A stretch of DNA of 64,000 nt. Origin: Winogradskyella costae (GTDB lineage Bacteria; Bacteroidota; Bacteroidia; Flavobacteriales; Flavobacteriaceae). The stretch spans positions 1,302,001 through 1,366,000 of the forward strand of contig NZ_JABFDK010000001.1 of NCBI RefSeq assembly GCF_013403865.1. The letters run 5' to 3'. Position 1 is the stretch's first letter; each line of letters starts with the position of its first letter. Made by a program: the position numbers and the translations under genes. Under the pieces are notes generated by a model. The model ran no database searches. It had not been told where the DNA came from and saw nothing but the letters and a program-made list of their open reading frames with translations. Of the stretch, positions 42,187 to 50,746 are shown one piece after another.

Positions 42187-43263
42187 ATGATACATCCCAA
42201 ATCCACAATTAAAGGTAGAGGCGCACAGCAAAATACACATAATCGTTTTTTTGAGTTGTCTTACGAAATACGAGACGATTTTCTGGAGTTTTGCCATAAA
42301 GAAGGTGAAACTGTAGATAAAAACAAAACTCAATATCTTAATGTATTTCCAAAGACAATTGTCAATAAAGTAGCAAGTCCAGATGTTGGTATGGCCTATT
42401 CCATGAATATGTACCAAGGTTGCGAACATGGTTGTATTTATTGCTATGCAAGAAATTCGCACGAATTTTGGGGTTATAGTGCTGGCTTAGATTTTGAACG
42501 TAAGATATTAGTTAAAAAAGACGCTCCTAAATTATTAGAAGCCCATCTCAAAAAGAAAAGTTGGAATGCACAGACCATTGTTATGTCGGGTAATACCGAT
42601 TGTTACCAACCCGCAGAACATCAATTTGAGATCACTAGGCAATGTTTAGCTGTGTTTTTAAAGTATAAACATCCTGTAAGTATCATTACCAAAAATGCTT
42701 TAATTTTAAGAGATTTAGATCTTTTAAAGGCCTTGGCAGAGGATAATTTAATATCAGTAAATGTTTCTATAACATCGCTATCAGAAGATACTAGACGAAT
42801 TTTAGAACCGAGAACTGCAACCATAAAAAAACGACTTCAAGTAGTAAAAGAATTAAGTGATAGTGGTATTCCTATAAATGTGATGTTGGCACCTATTATT
42901 CCATCAATAAATAGTCATGAGATTTTACCAATGGCAAAAGCCGTTTCAGAAGCCGGAGCTTTAAGTATTGGGCACACTATTGTAAGATTAAATGGAGCTA
43001 TTGGAGAAATTTTTAGCGATTGGATAAGAAAAACAATGCCAGACAAGGCTGATAAAGTCTTGAGACAAATTGAGAATTGCCATGGCGGCACGCTTAATGA
43101 AAGCAGGTATGGAGTGAGAATGCGTGGTGAAGGGCAAATTGCACAACAGATTAATGATTTAGTGAAATTGGCGAGGTTAAAGTACTTTAATAATAAAGTG
43201 ATGCCTGTATTAAATACAAAGCTTCATGAGCCTTTTAAAAATGGGCAAATGAAACTGTTTTAA
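42187..43263 (+). CDS. PA0069-family radical SAM protein
   Basis: The 358-residue protein has the radical SAM cluster motif CEHGCIYC with C79, C83 and C86, preceded by SMNMYQG, and the following SGNTDCYQPAEHQFEITRQCL and VSIITKNALILRDLDLL segments of the PA0069/SplB-like family. It should bind a 4Fe-4S cluster and S-adenosylmethionine; the reaction is unknown. It ends at a shared bidirectional terminator. Confidence 0.93.
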   Translation: MIHPKSTIKGRGAQQNTHNRFFELSYEIRDDFLEFCHKEGETVDKNKTQYLNVFPKTIVNKVASPDVGMAYSMNMYQGCEHGCIYCYARNSHEFWGYSAGLDFERKILVKKDAPKLLEAHLKKKSWNAQTIVMSGNTDCYQPAEHQFEITRQCLAVFLKYKHPVSIITKNALILRDLDLLKALAEDNLISVNVSITSLSEDTRRILEPRTATIKKRLQVVKELSDSGIPINVMLAPIIPSINSHEILPMAKAVSEAGALSIGHTIVRLNGAIGEIFSDWIRKTMPDKADKVLRQIENCHGGTLNESRYGVRMRGEGQIAQQINDLVKLARLKYFNNKVMPVLNTKLHEPFKNGQMKLF

Positions 43264-43270
43264 ACAAAAA

Positions 43271-43298
43271 AAAAGTGGGCTCTCTACAACCCACTTTT
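43271..43298. terminator. Bidirectional terminator
   Basis: AAAAGTGGG and CCCACTTTT form the stem, with A-run and T-run on the two sides, between convergent genes ending at 43263 and 43329. Confidence 0.85.
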
Positions 43299-43328
43299 AA
43301 CTAAATAAACTAATAAATAAACAATAAT

Positions 43329-43886
43329 CTAAATTTTGAAGTTTTCAACAAACACACGACCATTTGCTCTGATTATAGCAGTGTATTCGCCTTTAAGGTT
43401 TTGGTCTAATTTGTAAACACGGTTTAATACGTCACTACCTTTAATAGTTTCAGAATAGATGATTTCATTTTTGAAATACAATTCAACATCCATTTCGTTA
43501 CTATCTACAGCTAATTTTGAAATAATAAGTTGAGCGTTATTAAGTCTAAATACAGGCTTAAAAATCTGCTTATTTGTAGTTTCCAAAAATGTAACTTTAT
43601 GCGCTTTTACTTTTATAGAGTTAATATTTATTTCGAAATCTTTATTCACTTCAACAGTGTAAACACCATCTTGTAATTGTGAAAAATCATAAAGATTCTG
43701 TATGTTTCCGTTGAAATTAATACTACCACTGTAAAGTACCACTCCTGATGCATCTGATACAGAAATATGATCTCCTTTACTAACTAAATCTGAAGTAGGA
43801 ATAACATCTGTTTTTGCGTTGGCATAGCTCGTCAATGATCCTAAGGTTACGGCTAATACTAAAATTGTTTTAAATGCTGTTTTCAT
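43329..43886 (-). CDS. Secreted beta-rich protein, tandem paralogue A
   Basis: The 185-residue protein has a signal peptide (ending SYANA) and two successive strand-rich modules. Each ends like a Por-secretion-tail segment (YDFSQLQDGVYTVEVNKDFEI and YKLDQNLKGEYTAIIRANGRVFVENFKI). It resembles DUF3244-type proteins but without certainty. A 185-residue paralogue is encoded at 44284-44841. Each copy has its own -7 box, its own conserved upstream block and its own terminator. No function is known; surface or envelope stress roles would be guesses. Confidence 0.78.
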   Translation of the reverse strand: MKTAFKTILVLAVTLGSLTSYANAKTDVIPTSDLVSKGDHISVSDASGVVLYSGSINFNGNIQNLYDFSQLQDGVYTVEVNKDFEININSIKVKAHKVTFLETTNKQIFKPVFRLNNAQLIISKLAVDSNEMDVELYFKNEIIYSETIKGSDVLNRVYKLDQNLKGEYTAIIRANGRVFVENFKI

Positions 43887-43968
43887 AATCTTTAATTTTA
43901 ATCGTTTAAAAGCTGGATTTATAATTTAGTTCATAGCAATTTTTTGAGACTCCAGCTTCAAACGATTC

Positions 43969-44110
43969 AACACTGCAAATTTAGGACAGCTATAGAATGT
44001 AGAAAACAACGATTTTGGCACATTTATATGCTAAATTAACCTTAGGATTTTAGGTGGTAATTTTGTGGGTTAAAATAGTATATATTGATGGTAATCTTCT
44101 ATAGGTTTAT
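43969..44110. repeat. Duplicated promoter block, copy A
   Basis: This block starts with AACACTGCAAAT and contains CGATTTTGGCACATTTATATG, then AAATTAACCTTA. It is highly similar to 45001-45141, which precedes paralogue B, so promoter and gene were duplicated together. The CGATTTTGG and AAATTAACCTTA parts are the best conserved and are candidate operator sequence. Confidence 0.75.
43976..43983 (-). promoter_or_regulatory. -7 box (TAAATTTG) for paralogue A
   Basis: TAAATTTG on the minus strand lies 89 bases upstream of the start codon at 43886. The equivalent TACATTTG stands before paralogue B at 45008-45015. Confidence 0.5.
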
Positions 44111-44230
44111 TTAGGCCATTACGCTTGGGTATTCTTAATAAATAATGGTATTAGTTGCTAGTAATAAGGTGATTATGGTTGTGAAAAGACACTATAATAT
44201 AGGGATAAGTACGCTAGTTTTAATCAAAAA

Positions 44231-44258
44231 AAAAGTGGACCACAAAAGGTCCACTTTT
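44231..44258. terminator. Terminator after paralogue B
   Basis: AAAAGTGGACC and GGTCCACTTTT form an 11-base stem around ACAAAA, downstream of the leftward gene ending at 44284. Confidence 0.88.
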
Positions 44259-44283
44259 AAAATAAATTGTTTTTAAATATATG

Positions 44284-44841
44284 TTATATTTCGAAGTTTT
44301 TAATAAATACTCTGTCGTTAGATCTTACAATTGCAGTATATTCTCCGCTTATATTTTGATCTAATTTGTAGGTTCTATTTAATACTCCACTTCCATTAAT
44401 GGTTTCAGAGTGTATTAACTCATTGCTATAATAAAGTTCAATTTTCATTTCAGAAGCATCTAAAGCTAATTTTGAAATTAAGACTTTGCCTTTTTCAACT
44501 CTAAACACAGGCTTAAAAATCTTTTCGCTTTTGTGGCTTAAAAAATTAACCTCGTTGTTTTTTACCTCTACAGTATCAATATCAATTTCAAAGTCTTTAT
44601 TAACTTCAATAATGTATATACCATCTTGTAATTGCGAGAAATCATAAAGGTGGCTGATATTACCATCATAATTAATAAGACCACTGAATACTATTTTTCC
44701 TAAAGCATCAGTTACTGAAATTGAATTTCCTTTTTTTACATTATTAAAAGTGGGTGTTACTTCTAATGTTGTAATGGCGTAGCTTGTACATGTTCCTAAC
44801 ATCACAGCTAATACTAAAATGTTTTTAAATAATGTTTTCAT
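44284..44841 (-). CDS. Secreted beta-rich protein, tandem paralogue B
   Basis: The 185-residue paralogue of the gene at 43329 has the signal peptide MKTLFKNILVLAVMLGTCTSYA and the same two-module layout (YDFSQLQDGIYIIEVNKDFEI; YKLDQNISGEYTAIVRSNDRVFIKNFEI). A longer frame to 44973 is rejected because it lacks a signal peptide at its start and would run past the start of the copy's equivalent. Divergent transcription from an AraC-type gene at 45178 suggests that regulator controls both copies. Confidence 0.78.
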   Translation of the reverse strand: MKTLFKNILVLAVMLGTCTSYAITTLEVTPTFNNVKKGNSISVTDALGKIVFSGLINYDGNISHLYDFSQLQDGIYIIEVNKDFEIDIDTVEVKNNEVNFLSHKSEKIFKPVFRVEKGKVLISKLALDASEMKIELYYSNELIHSETINGSGVLNRTYKLDQNISGEYTAIVRSNDRVFIKNFEI

Positions 44842-45000
44842 ATGTTTCAATTTATTGATTTTAAAGTGTGAGATACTGTTTGCTATTTGTCTGTTTTTTG
44901 TGATATAACTCTCAGTAGGCTTGGTTCTTATTGTTTCATTTTTTGGATTATAACAGACATTTAAAATGCGCATTTTTTTTATGATCAGTTATAATGATTT

Positions 45001-45141
45001 AACACTACAAATGTATAAAGTCTTTAGGTTCAGGAAAACATCGATTTTGGTGCATTTGTATGTAAAATTAACCTTATGATTGTCTCAGAAAGTATATACG
45101 GATAAAATAGAATATATTATTGGTAATTATATATAGGTTTT
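45001..45141. repeat. Duplicated promoter block, copy B
   Basis: The counterpart of 43969-44110: it begins AACACTACAAAT and contains CGATTTTGGTGCATTTGTATG, then AAATTAACCTTA. It lies between divergent paralogue B and the AraC-type gene. Confidence 0.75.
45008..45015 (-). promoter_or_regulatory. -7 box (TACATTTG) for paralogue B
   Basis: TACATTTG on the minus strand lies about 166 bases upstream of the start at 44841, in the same relative place within the block as the box for paralogue A. Confidence 0.45.
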
Positions 45142-45156
45142 CATCTTAAATAGACT

Positions 45157-45164
45157 TAACTTTG
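45157..45164 (+). promoter_or_regulatory. -7 box (TAACTTTG) for the AraC gene at 45178
   Basis: TAACTTTG fits TAnnTTTG and ends 13 bases before the ATG at 45178, so the leader would be very short. Confidence 0.45.
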
Positions 45165-45177
45165 CAGCAATAAATCT

Positions 45178-46053
45178 ATGATGAATACAAGGAAACCTAC
45201 GTTAGAGAAAATTAGCCCCGAATTTGGTAGTTCTCTTAAAGTAAAAAAGAACGATGTATATACAGGAGAAAGTAAGCCCTTTTGGCACTTTCATCCAGAG
45301 ATGGAATTGGTATATGTAAATAAAGGCCAAGGGAAACGCCATATAGGAAATCACTTATCTTATTTTAATAATAGTCAATTGTTATTACTAGGATCCAATC
45401 TGCCTCACAATGGGTTTACAGATCGTCTTACAATTAATGGTAGTGAAACTATAGTTCAATTTAAGCCAGAGTTTTTAGGTGAACATTTTTTTGATATTCC
45501 AGAAATGGAGGATATTTATAAAATGTTTGAACGTTCTAAAAAGGGTATTCTTTTTGGGATTAAAACAAAGCAAAAATTTGGTAAAAAGATCGAAAAGTTA
45601 AATGAAAAAGAAGGCTTCAAAAAAATATTAATATTTCTTGAAGTACTTCATGGCTTGGCCAAATGTGAAGATTATACCTTGTTAAATGTAGATGGTTTTG
45701 CCTTTGAAACCGAACCGCAAGATAGTGCTAAGATTGATGTTGTTATTAAGCATATAAATCAAAATTTCCAGGAGCATATTAGTTTAGACGAAATTGCCGA
45801 TAAGGTAAATATGACGGTCCCTGCATTTTGTCGGTATTTTAAAAAAGTAACAGGCAAAACATTTACTAAGTTGGTTAATGAATACCGTATTGTACATGCG
45901 ACCAAATTACTTTCGGAAAGTCAAATGAGTATAGCAGATGTTAGTTTTGAATGTGGCTTCAATAATTTTTCGCACTTTAATAAACTATTTAAAGAGTTTA
46001 CAGGTAAGAGTGCTTCTAAATATAGAGGTAAGTTAAAATTAATGGTTCAATAA
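45178..46053 (+). CDS. AraC-family transcriptional regulator with cupin-like sensor
   Basis: The 291-residue protein has an N-terminal cupin-type region (FWHFHPEMELVYVNKGQGKRHIGNHLSYF) and a C-terminal AraC domain with two helix-turn-helix motifs (ISLDEIADKVNMTVPAFCRYFKKVTGKTFTKLVNEYR and SIADVSFECGFNNFSHFNKLFKEFTGKSASKY). It resembles sugar-responsive AraC proteins. It is divergent from paralogue B across a duplicated promoter block, which suggests it controls both copies. A 57-residue gene follows after 16 bases. Confidence 0.9.
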   Translation: MMNTRKPTLEKISPEFGSSLKVKKNDVYTGESKPFWHFHPEMELVYVNKGQGKRHIGNHLSYFNNSQLLLLGSNLPHNGFTDRLTINGSETIVQFKPEFLGEHFFDIPEMEDIYKMFERSKKGILFGIKTKQKFGKKIEKLNEKEGFKKILIFLEVLHGLAKCEDYTLLNVDGFAFETEPQDSAKIDVVIKHINQNFQEHISLDEIADKVNMTVPAFCRYFKKVTGKTFTKLVNEYRIVHATKLLSESQMSIADVSFECGFNNFSHFNKLFKEFTGKSASKYRGKLKLMVQ

Positions 46054-46069
46054 TTATAATTTAATTTTT

Positions 46070-46243
46070 ATGGGTAAGAAAATTGATACTGCTATGATGT
46101 ACTATTCTAAAAAAGGTCAGGATATTTTGGATGCCGTAAATTCTAATAGTAATTTATCTGCAGATGAAATTATTCATTACGGACAAGAAATGGCTGAAAT
46201 TGAATATAAGTTAACGGCCTTAGAGGTGGCTAAAGAGAGCTAA
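46070..46243 (+). CDS. Small acidic helical protein (57 residues)
   Basis: The frame reads MGKKIDTAMMYYSKKGQDILDAVNSNSNLSADEIIHYGQEMAEIEYKLTALEVAKES. It starts 16 bases after the AraC gene on the same strand, so it is probably co-transcribed. It looks entirely helical and has no signal or membrane segment. I do not recognise a family. Confidence 0.6.
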   Translation: MGKKIDTAMMYYSKKGQDILDAVNSNSNLSADEIIHYGQEMAEIEYKLTALEVAKES

Positions 46244-46248
46244 TAAAT

Positions 46249-46911
46249 TTATTTCTCACCGTCCCATTCTGCAAAAAACTGTTTTAGAAAATCTTCCATA
46301 TACTTATGGCGTTCTAAAGCAATGCGTTGGCCTGTTTTAGTATTTAACTGATCTTTTAGCAATAGCAATTTTTCGTAGAAATGATTAATTGTTGGCGCTT
46401 CTGAGTTCTTATAGTCAGCTTTAGTCATGCTAAGATTAGGCTTTATCTTGGGGTCATAAAGGGCTCTGTTTTTAAAACCTCCATAGTTAAAACAACGTGC
46501 AATACCAATAGCTCCAATAGCATCTATACGGTCGGCATCTTGTACAACTTCCATTTCTTTGGAAGTGAATGATGTATGTAAATCAAATGAATTTTTAAAA
46601 GACATATGATCTATAATCTGAGTAACATGCTCAATAACTTCGCTATCTACATTGTGTTTTAAAAGAAAGGTGCTGGCTATTTTAGAGCCAAGTGCTTCGT
46701 CTCCATTATGAAATTTGGGGTCTGCAATATCATGAAGTAAAGCCGCTAGTGAAACGACTGTAATATTTACGTTTTCATGCTTAGCAATTAGCAAACTGTT
46801 TTTGTAAACACGTTCTATATGAAACCAATCGTGCCCTCCCTCAGCATTATTGAGTTCGGTTTTAACGAAATCTATGGTAGCTTCAATAAGTTGTGCATCA
46901 GAAATTGTCAT
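46249..46911 (-). CDS. HD-domain phosphohydrolase (YedJ-like)
   Basis: The 220-residue protein has the HD metal-binding pattern: HDWFHIERVYKNS, then the HD pair in LLHDIADPKF, and later QDADRIDAIG with the aspartate of the motif. It resembles YedJ/YpgQ-type hydrolases, which act on nucleotides or phosphorylated small molecules. The substrate is not evident. It lies nine bases downstream of the desaturase gene and may share its message. Confidence 0.88.
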   Translation of the reverse strand: MTISDAQLIEATIDFVKTELNNAEGGHDWFHIERVYKNSLLIAKHENVNITVVSLAALLHDIADPKFHNGDEALGSKIASTFLLKHNVDSEVIEHVTQIIDHMSFKNSFDLHTSFTSKEMEVVQDADRIDAIGAIGIARCFNYGGFKNRALYDPKIKPNLSMTKADYKNSEAPTINHFYEKLLLLKDQLNTKTGQRIALERHKYMEDFLKQFFAEWDGEK

Positions 46912-46920
46912 ACCAAATGA

Positions 46921-47901
46921 TTACGCAGGATCAACCCATTTAAATTGAAATGAATTCTCAGGAATTTTCATACGTTCAGACAAGCGATACATTCTTGGAG
47001 GTAGTTTCATTAAATAGTCTCTTGCTTTTTCAGCTTCCTCATTAAGTCCTGTCATTTTGCCTATTTCCCAACGATCAATCAGTTTCTGTAAGATATCTAC
47101 ATAATCGTTAGAGGTGTAAACACCAAGTCGTTGTGCTGTATTAGAAAATTCTTCAAAAGCGGTTCCAATACTTTCACCAGATTCTCTTAAGAAATGTGCA
47201 GGCATTGCAATTTTGCGTTTCATCATATCGTGAAAAGCCATCATCATCTGATTAGGATCTACAGCAAAAATGCGCTCTACGAACTCAGAATAAGCATGGT
47301 GGTGACGCATTTCGTCTCCAGAAATAATTTTACACATTTTAGCCAATTGTTTATTCCCTTTTTGTTTGGCTATTTTAGCCACACGGTTATGAGAAACATA
47401 AGTCGCTAATTCTTGAAAACTTGTATAAACGAAGTTTTTATAAGGATCTCTACTAGTACCAATATCAAAACCGTCGTTAATTAAATACTGTGTGGTTTTT
47501 TCTATCTCGCGCATATTAACACGTCCGGATAAATACAAGTATTTATTTAAAACATCTCCATGTCTGTTTTCTTCACCTGTCCAGTGTCTTATCCATGTAG
47601 ACCAGCCATTTGGTTCTACTTGGTCTATACCTTCCACGTCCATAAGCCACGATTCGTAAGTCGGCAAGGCTTCCTCGGTTATCATATCACCTACTAAAAC
47701 CACCCAAAAATCGTAAGGTAGCTCTTTAGAAAGTGCTCTAATTTCTTTTACCTCTTCAAAAAATGAATCTTTAGTTGAGTCTGGTAAGAAATCCGTAGGT
47801 TGCCAGATTTTTTCAACAGGAATTAAATATTTTTCAATTAGCGATTGTACATCTTTTTCGAGATGTTGCATCACTTCTAATCTTACATTTTTTAGAGACA
47901 T
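46921..47901 (-). CDS. Acyl-ACP desaturase (fatty acid desaturase type 2)
   Basis: The 326-residue protein has the two di-iron signatures EENRH (E111, H114) and DEMRH (E197, H200), and a further E164 in SFQELATYVSH. This soluble enzyme introduces a double bond into acyl-ACP with oxygen and ferredoxin. Its neighbour on the same strand is a PlsC-type acyltransferase, which fits a role in making and installing unsaturated acyl chains in membrane lipids. Confidence 0.94.
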   Translation of the reverse strand: MSLKNVRLEVMQHLEKDVQSLIEKYLIPVEKIWQPTDFLPDSTKDSFFEEVKEIRALSKELPYDFWVVLVGDMITEEALPTYESWLMDVEGIDQVEPNGWSTWIRHWTGEENRHGDVLNKYLYLSGRVNMREIEKTTQYLINDGFDIGTSRDPYKNFVYTSFQELATYVSHNRVAKIAKQKGNKQLAKMCKIISGDEMRHHHAYSEFVERIFAVDPNQMMMAFHDMMKRKIAMPAHFLRESGESIGTAFEEFSNTAQRLGVYTSNDYVDILQKLIDRWEIGKMTGLNEEAEKARDYLMKLPPRMYRLSERMKIPENSFQFKWVDPA

Positions 47902-47921
47902 CTTAATGTTGTTTTTGGTAA

Positions 47922-48659
47922 TTAATTCTCAATAGTAGCAACAATGGTTTGTTCAACGTGCTCAATTAATTCAGTCTTATTTGTAAAGTTAATAATTTCT
48001 ATGGGCTTATGAACGGTAAATTTCATATGATTTCCTATTCCCATTGGGAAATTTCCATAGCGTAACATTTTCCATGAGTTATTAACCGTAATAGGAACAA
48101 TAAGTGCGGATGGAACTTTTTTAATAAGCATTTCTAATCCTTTCGTTTTAAAAGGTTTTGGTGTACCATCTTTGCTACGCGTGCCTTCTGGGAAAATTAC
48201 CGCTGCTCTTTTTGTTTTTTCAATATAATCTCCAAAGGTCATCATCGCAGAGAGTGATTGTCTAGGATTTTTTCGGTCTATTAAAACAGAACCTCCATGA
48301 CGCAAGTTATAAGATACACTCGGAATTCCATTTCCTAATTCCTTTTTAGATACAAACTTTACATGGTGTTTGCGCAAATACCACATTATAGGAGAAATGT
48401 CGTACATGCTCTGATGATTAGATACGATAATTATAGGTCTGTCTGTAGGCAAATCGTACGAGTTATAGAAGGAGATTCTGGTTCCTAATAGATTAAGACA
48501 GCGCATGATGAAAAACTGTAATAGGTCTACTGTTTTTTTTAAGGCTTTATAACCAAATAGGTTGAAGCTAAGCCATTGTATAGGGTGAAATATAACTAAG
48601 GTGAGTCCAAAGCATATATAATATAAAACGGAGAGGGGGTAGGCTAATAGTTTTTGCAC
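47922..48659 (-). CDS. plsC: 1-acyl-sn-glycerol-3-phosphate acyltransferase
   Basis: The 245-residue protein has an N-terminal membrane segment and the PlsC motifs NHQSMYD (H82, D87) and FPEGTRS (E158). It converts lysophosphatidate to phosphatidate, the second acylation in phospholipid synthesis. It is 20 bases upstream of the desaturase gene, so the two probably act together. A -7 box lies 20 bases upstream of its start. Confidence 0.9.
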   Translation of the reverse strand: MQKLLAYPLSVLYYICFGLTLVIFHPIQWLSFNLFGYKALKKTVDLLQFFIMRCLNLLGTRISFYNSYDLPTDRPIIIVSNHQSMYDISPIMWYLRKHHVKFVSKKELGNGIPSVSYNLRHGGSVLIDRKNPRQSLSAMMTFGDYIEKTKRAAVIFPEGTRSKDGTPKPFKTKGLEMLIKKVPSALIVPITVNNSWKMLRYGNFPMGIGNHMKFTVHKPIEIINFTNKTELIEHVEQTIVATIEN

Positions 48660-48678
48660 AACAATATATTTATTAAAG

Positions 48679-48686
48679 CAAAAATA
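48679..48686 (-). promoter_or_regulatory. -7 box (TATTTTTG) for plsC
   Basis: TATTTTTG on the minus strand lies 20 bases upstream of the plsC ATG. Confidence 0.45.
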
Positions 48687-48906
48687 ATCAAAATCTTAAG
48701 GTTTGTAACTTTAAAAAAATAGGAATACATTGATTGTCTTCACAACTAAATCTATTTCGCAATGTTAGTATAGAATCGTCTAAAATTATTCTAGAAATTA
48801 TGTTCCAATGAGTCGCTTATGAATTATAAGTTTTAACTAAAGTTAAGGTTGCTACACTTAAATTTATGAGCATAGGCAAAGGTCTTTTAGGAAATCACTA
48901 AAAGAA
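48687..48906. other. AT-rich intergenic stretch with no recognised gene
   Basis: About 220 bases between the plsC promoter and the terminator hold no frame of note and no palindrome that I can support. Confidence 0.35.
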
Positions 48907-48934
48907 AAAAACCACGATAAAAATCGTGGTTTTT
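48907..48934. terminator. Terminator downstream of the bacilliredoxin gene
   Basis: AAAAACCACGAT and ATCGTGGTTTTT form a 12-base stem around four A residues, 103 bases past the bacilliredoxin stop. Confidence 0.85.
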
Positions 48935-49036
48935 CTAATTTTAGGTCACTGAAATGTTGAATTTTTTTAAACGATGGTAATCATCTGATTTCTTAGAAAG
49001 GTGACCACGTTATTTCATTCCTAATAATGATAACTA

Positions 49037-49447
49037 TTAACAATGCTCATTATAAGCATCTTTAAGATTCTCAGCAATTAATGCTGCAGGACGTCCTTCA
49101 ATATGGTGACGTTCTAACATATGTACCAATTCTCCATCTTTAAATAAAGCCATACATGGCGAGCTTGGAGGAAAAGGAATCATATGTGCTCTTGCTGCGT
49201 CAACAGCTTCTTTGTCTACACCTGCAAAAACAGTAACGATATGGTCTGGTTTTTTTGCATTATCCAAGCTTGTTCTGGCACCTGGTCTTGCATTTGCTGC
49301 AGCGCAACCGCAAACTGAATTTACAACAACTAATGTTGTACCTTCTTTTGCAATAGCATTTTCTACAGCTTCTGATGTATGTAATTCTTCAAAACCTACA
49401 TTGGTTAAATCCTCACGCATTGGTTTTACTAATTCTGCTGGATACAT
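49037..49447 (-). CDS. BrxA/BrxB-family bacilliredoxin
   Basis: The 136-residue protein has the CGC active-site motif VVNSVCGCAAANARPG with C46 and C48. It is the counterpart of Bacillus YphP/YqiW, which remove bacillithiol from mixed disulfides in oxidative stress, although Bacteroidota use other low-molecular-weight thiols in some lineages. The gene has its own -7 box at 49482-49489 and its own terminator. Confidence 0.92.
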   Translation of the reverse strand: MYPAELVKPMREDLTNVGFEELHTSEAVENAIAKEGTTLVVVNSVCGCAAANARPGARTSLDNAKKPDHIVTVFAGVDKEAVDAARAHMIPFPPSSPCMALFKDGELVHMLERHHIEGRPAALIAENLKDAYNEHC

Positions 49448-49481
49448 ATTTTTATATTTTAATTAATCTTAATTTGAAGTG

Positions 49482-49489
49482 CAAAGATA
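49482..49489 (-). promoter_or_regulatory. -7 box (TATCTTTG) for the bacilliredoxin gene
   Basis: TATCTTTG on the minus strand fits TAnnTTTG and lies 34 bases upstream of the start. Confidence 0.45.
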
Positions 49490-49687
49490 ATGAAAAATAG
49501 TAGGCCTTTGCTAGTCTTCCGTTCGTACTTTAAATGGTGCTATTTTGGTTTTCTATAGTAGTGCGTCTAAATTGTAAAGTGTGAATTTTAAATTATTAGG
49601 AATTTGTCATATATATAAGATAAGCTTATATGCAAAAGGTTAACTACAAAACGTAACAATTTACATTTTCATCCAACTAACATATAG

Positions 49688-49695
49688 TATATTTG
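49688..49695 (+). promoter_or_regulatory. -7 box (TATATTTG) for the TerB/DnaJ gene
   Basis: TATATTTG fits TAnnTTTG and lies 26 bases upstream of the ATG at 49722. Confidence 0.5.
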
Positions 49696-49721
49696 CAACT
49701 TTAGAAAATCAAAAATAAATT

Positions 49722-50510
49722 ATGAGTTTTGCAAAATGGATTGGTGGTGCTTTAGGTTGGTCTTTTGGAGGTCCAATAGGTGCTATTATAGGATTGGCTT
49801 TAGGTAGTTTTGTCGATAATTTAACTGATAGTGGAACGCCTTTAATTGGTGACCGTCAAGCAGGAAATCAACGGGATACGTATAGAAAAGTTCCTAATTA
49901 TGGTCAGCGCACATCCCAGTCACAAACACAATCTGGTGATTTCGAAGTGAGCCTCTTAATTTTGGCTTCTATTGTTATTAAAGCCGATGGCAAACAAGAT
50001 CAACGCGAACTCGACTTTGTGCGTCAACAATTTACCAACATGTATGGTAAAGATAGAGCGAATAAGGCTTTTGAATTGTTTAAACGTATAACCAAACAAA
50101 ATATTTCTACACGCCAAGTTTGTGTGCAAATCAGGCAAATGATGGACCATGCGTCGCGTTTGCAATTACTTCATTTTTTATTCGGAATTGCTAAAGCGGA
50201 TGGTTTAGTTACTGAGGATGAGTTGCGACAGATTTACACCATTACAGGGTATTTAGGCATAAGCAACAAGGACTTTGAGAGTATTAAAGCTATGTTTTAT
50301 AACAGTAGTGATAATGCATATAAAATTCTTGAAATTGATAAGTCCGTCTCCGATGATGTTGTTAAAAAAGCATATCGATCTATGGCGATGAAATACCATC
50401 CAGATCGTGTTGGTCATTTAGGGAAAGAACATCAAGAAGGTGCCGAAGCTAAATTTAGACAAGTGCAAGAAGCTTATGAGCATATTCAGAAGGAGCGTGG
50501 CTTTAAGTAA
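49722..50510 (+). CDS. TerB-DnaJ (DjlA-like) protein
   Basis: The 262-residue protein has a glycine-rich N-terminal segment (residues 5-30), a TerB-like helical domain in about 70-175 with acidic residues (IVIKADGKQDQRELDFVRQQF and GIAKADGLVTEDELRQIY), and a C-terminal J domain with HPD (AYRSMAMKYHPDRVGHLGKE). The layout matches DjlA-type membrane-linked co-chaperones that recruit DnaK. The gene ends in a short overlap with a convergent small gene. Confidence 0.9.
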   Translation: MSFAKWIGGALGWSFGGPIGAIIGLALGSFVDNLTDSGTPLIGDRQAGNQRDTYRKVPNYGQRTSQSQTQSGDFEVSLLILASIVIKADGKQDQRELDFVRQQFTNMYGKDRANKAFELFKRITKQNISTRQVCVQIRQMMDHASRLQLLHFLFGIAKADGLVTEDELRQIYTITGYLGISNKDFESIKAMFYNSSDNAYKILEIDKSVSDDVVKKAYRSMAMKYHPDRVGHLGKEHQEGAEAKFRQVQEAYEHIQKERGFK

Positions 50511-50662
50511 ATCTATTTTTTATTCTCTTTTTCTTTTAGTCGTTTTTCAATGTATTTAAAGTAGCGTTGTGTTTTATACTTATTGTAAATGAAAACACAC
50601 AACACAATAAATCCTATGATGAGTAATCCGTTTTTACCAGTAAAGTAATTCAGTATATTCAT
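50504..50662 (-). CDS. Small single-helix membrane protein (52 residues)
   Basis: The frame reads MNILNYFTGKNGLLIIGFIVLCVFIYNKYKTQRYFKYIEKRLKEKENKNRFT. One membrane helix is followed by a basic, probably cytoplasmic tail. It overlaps the end of the convergent TerB-DnaJ gene by seven bases. No family is recognised. Confidence 0.6.
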
Positions 50663-50746
50663 GATGGTTTAAAAATATTAAGCTAAGTCGCTAAAAGATG
50701 ATGATGCTTTCAATTTTATTTCAAAGGAATGATAAATATTTTGGTG

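Noticed and set aside
44842..44973. Longer N-terminus for paralogue B (44 more residues)
   Set aside because: The signal peptide starts at 44841, and the paralogue has the same 185-residue length.
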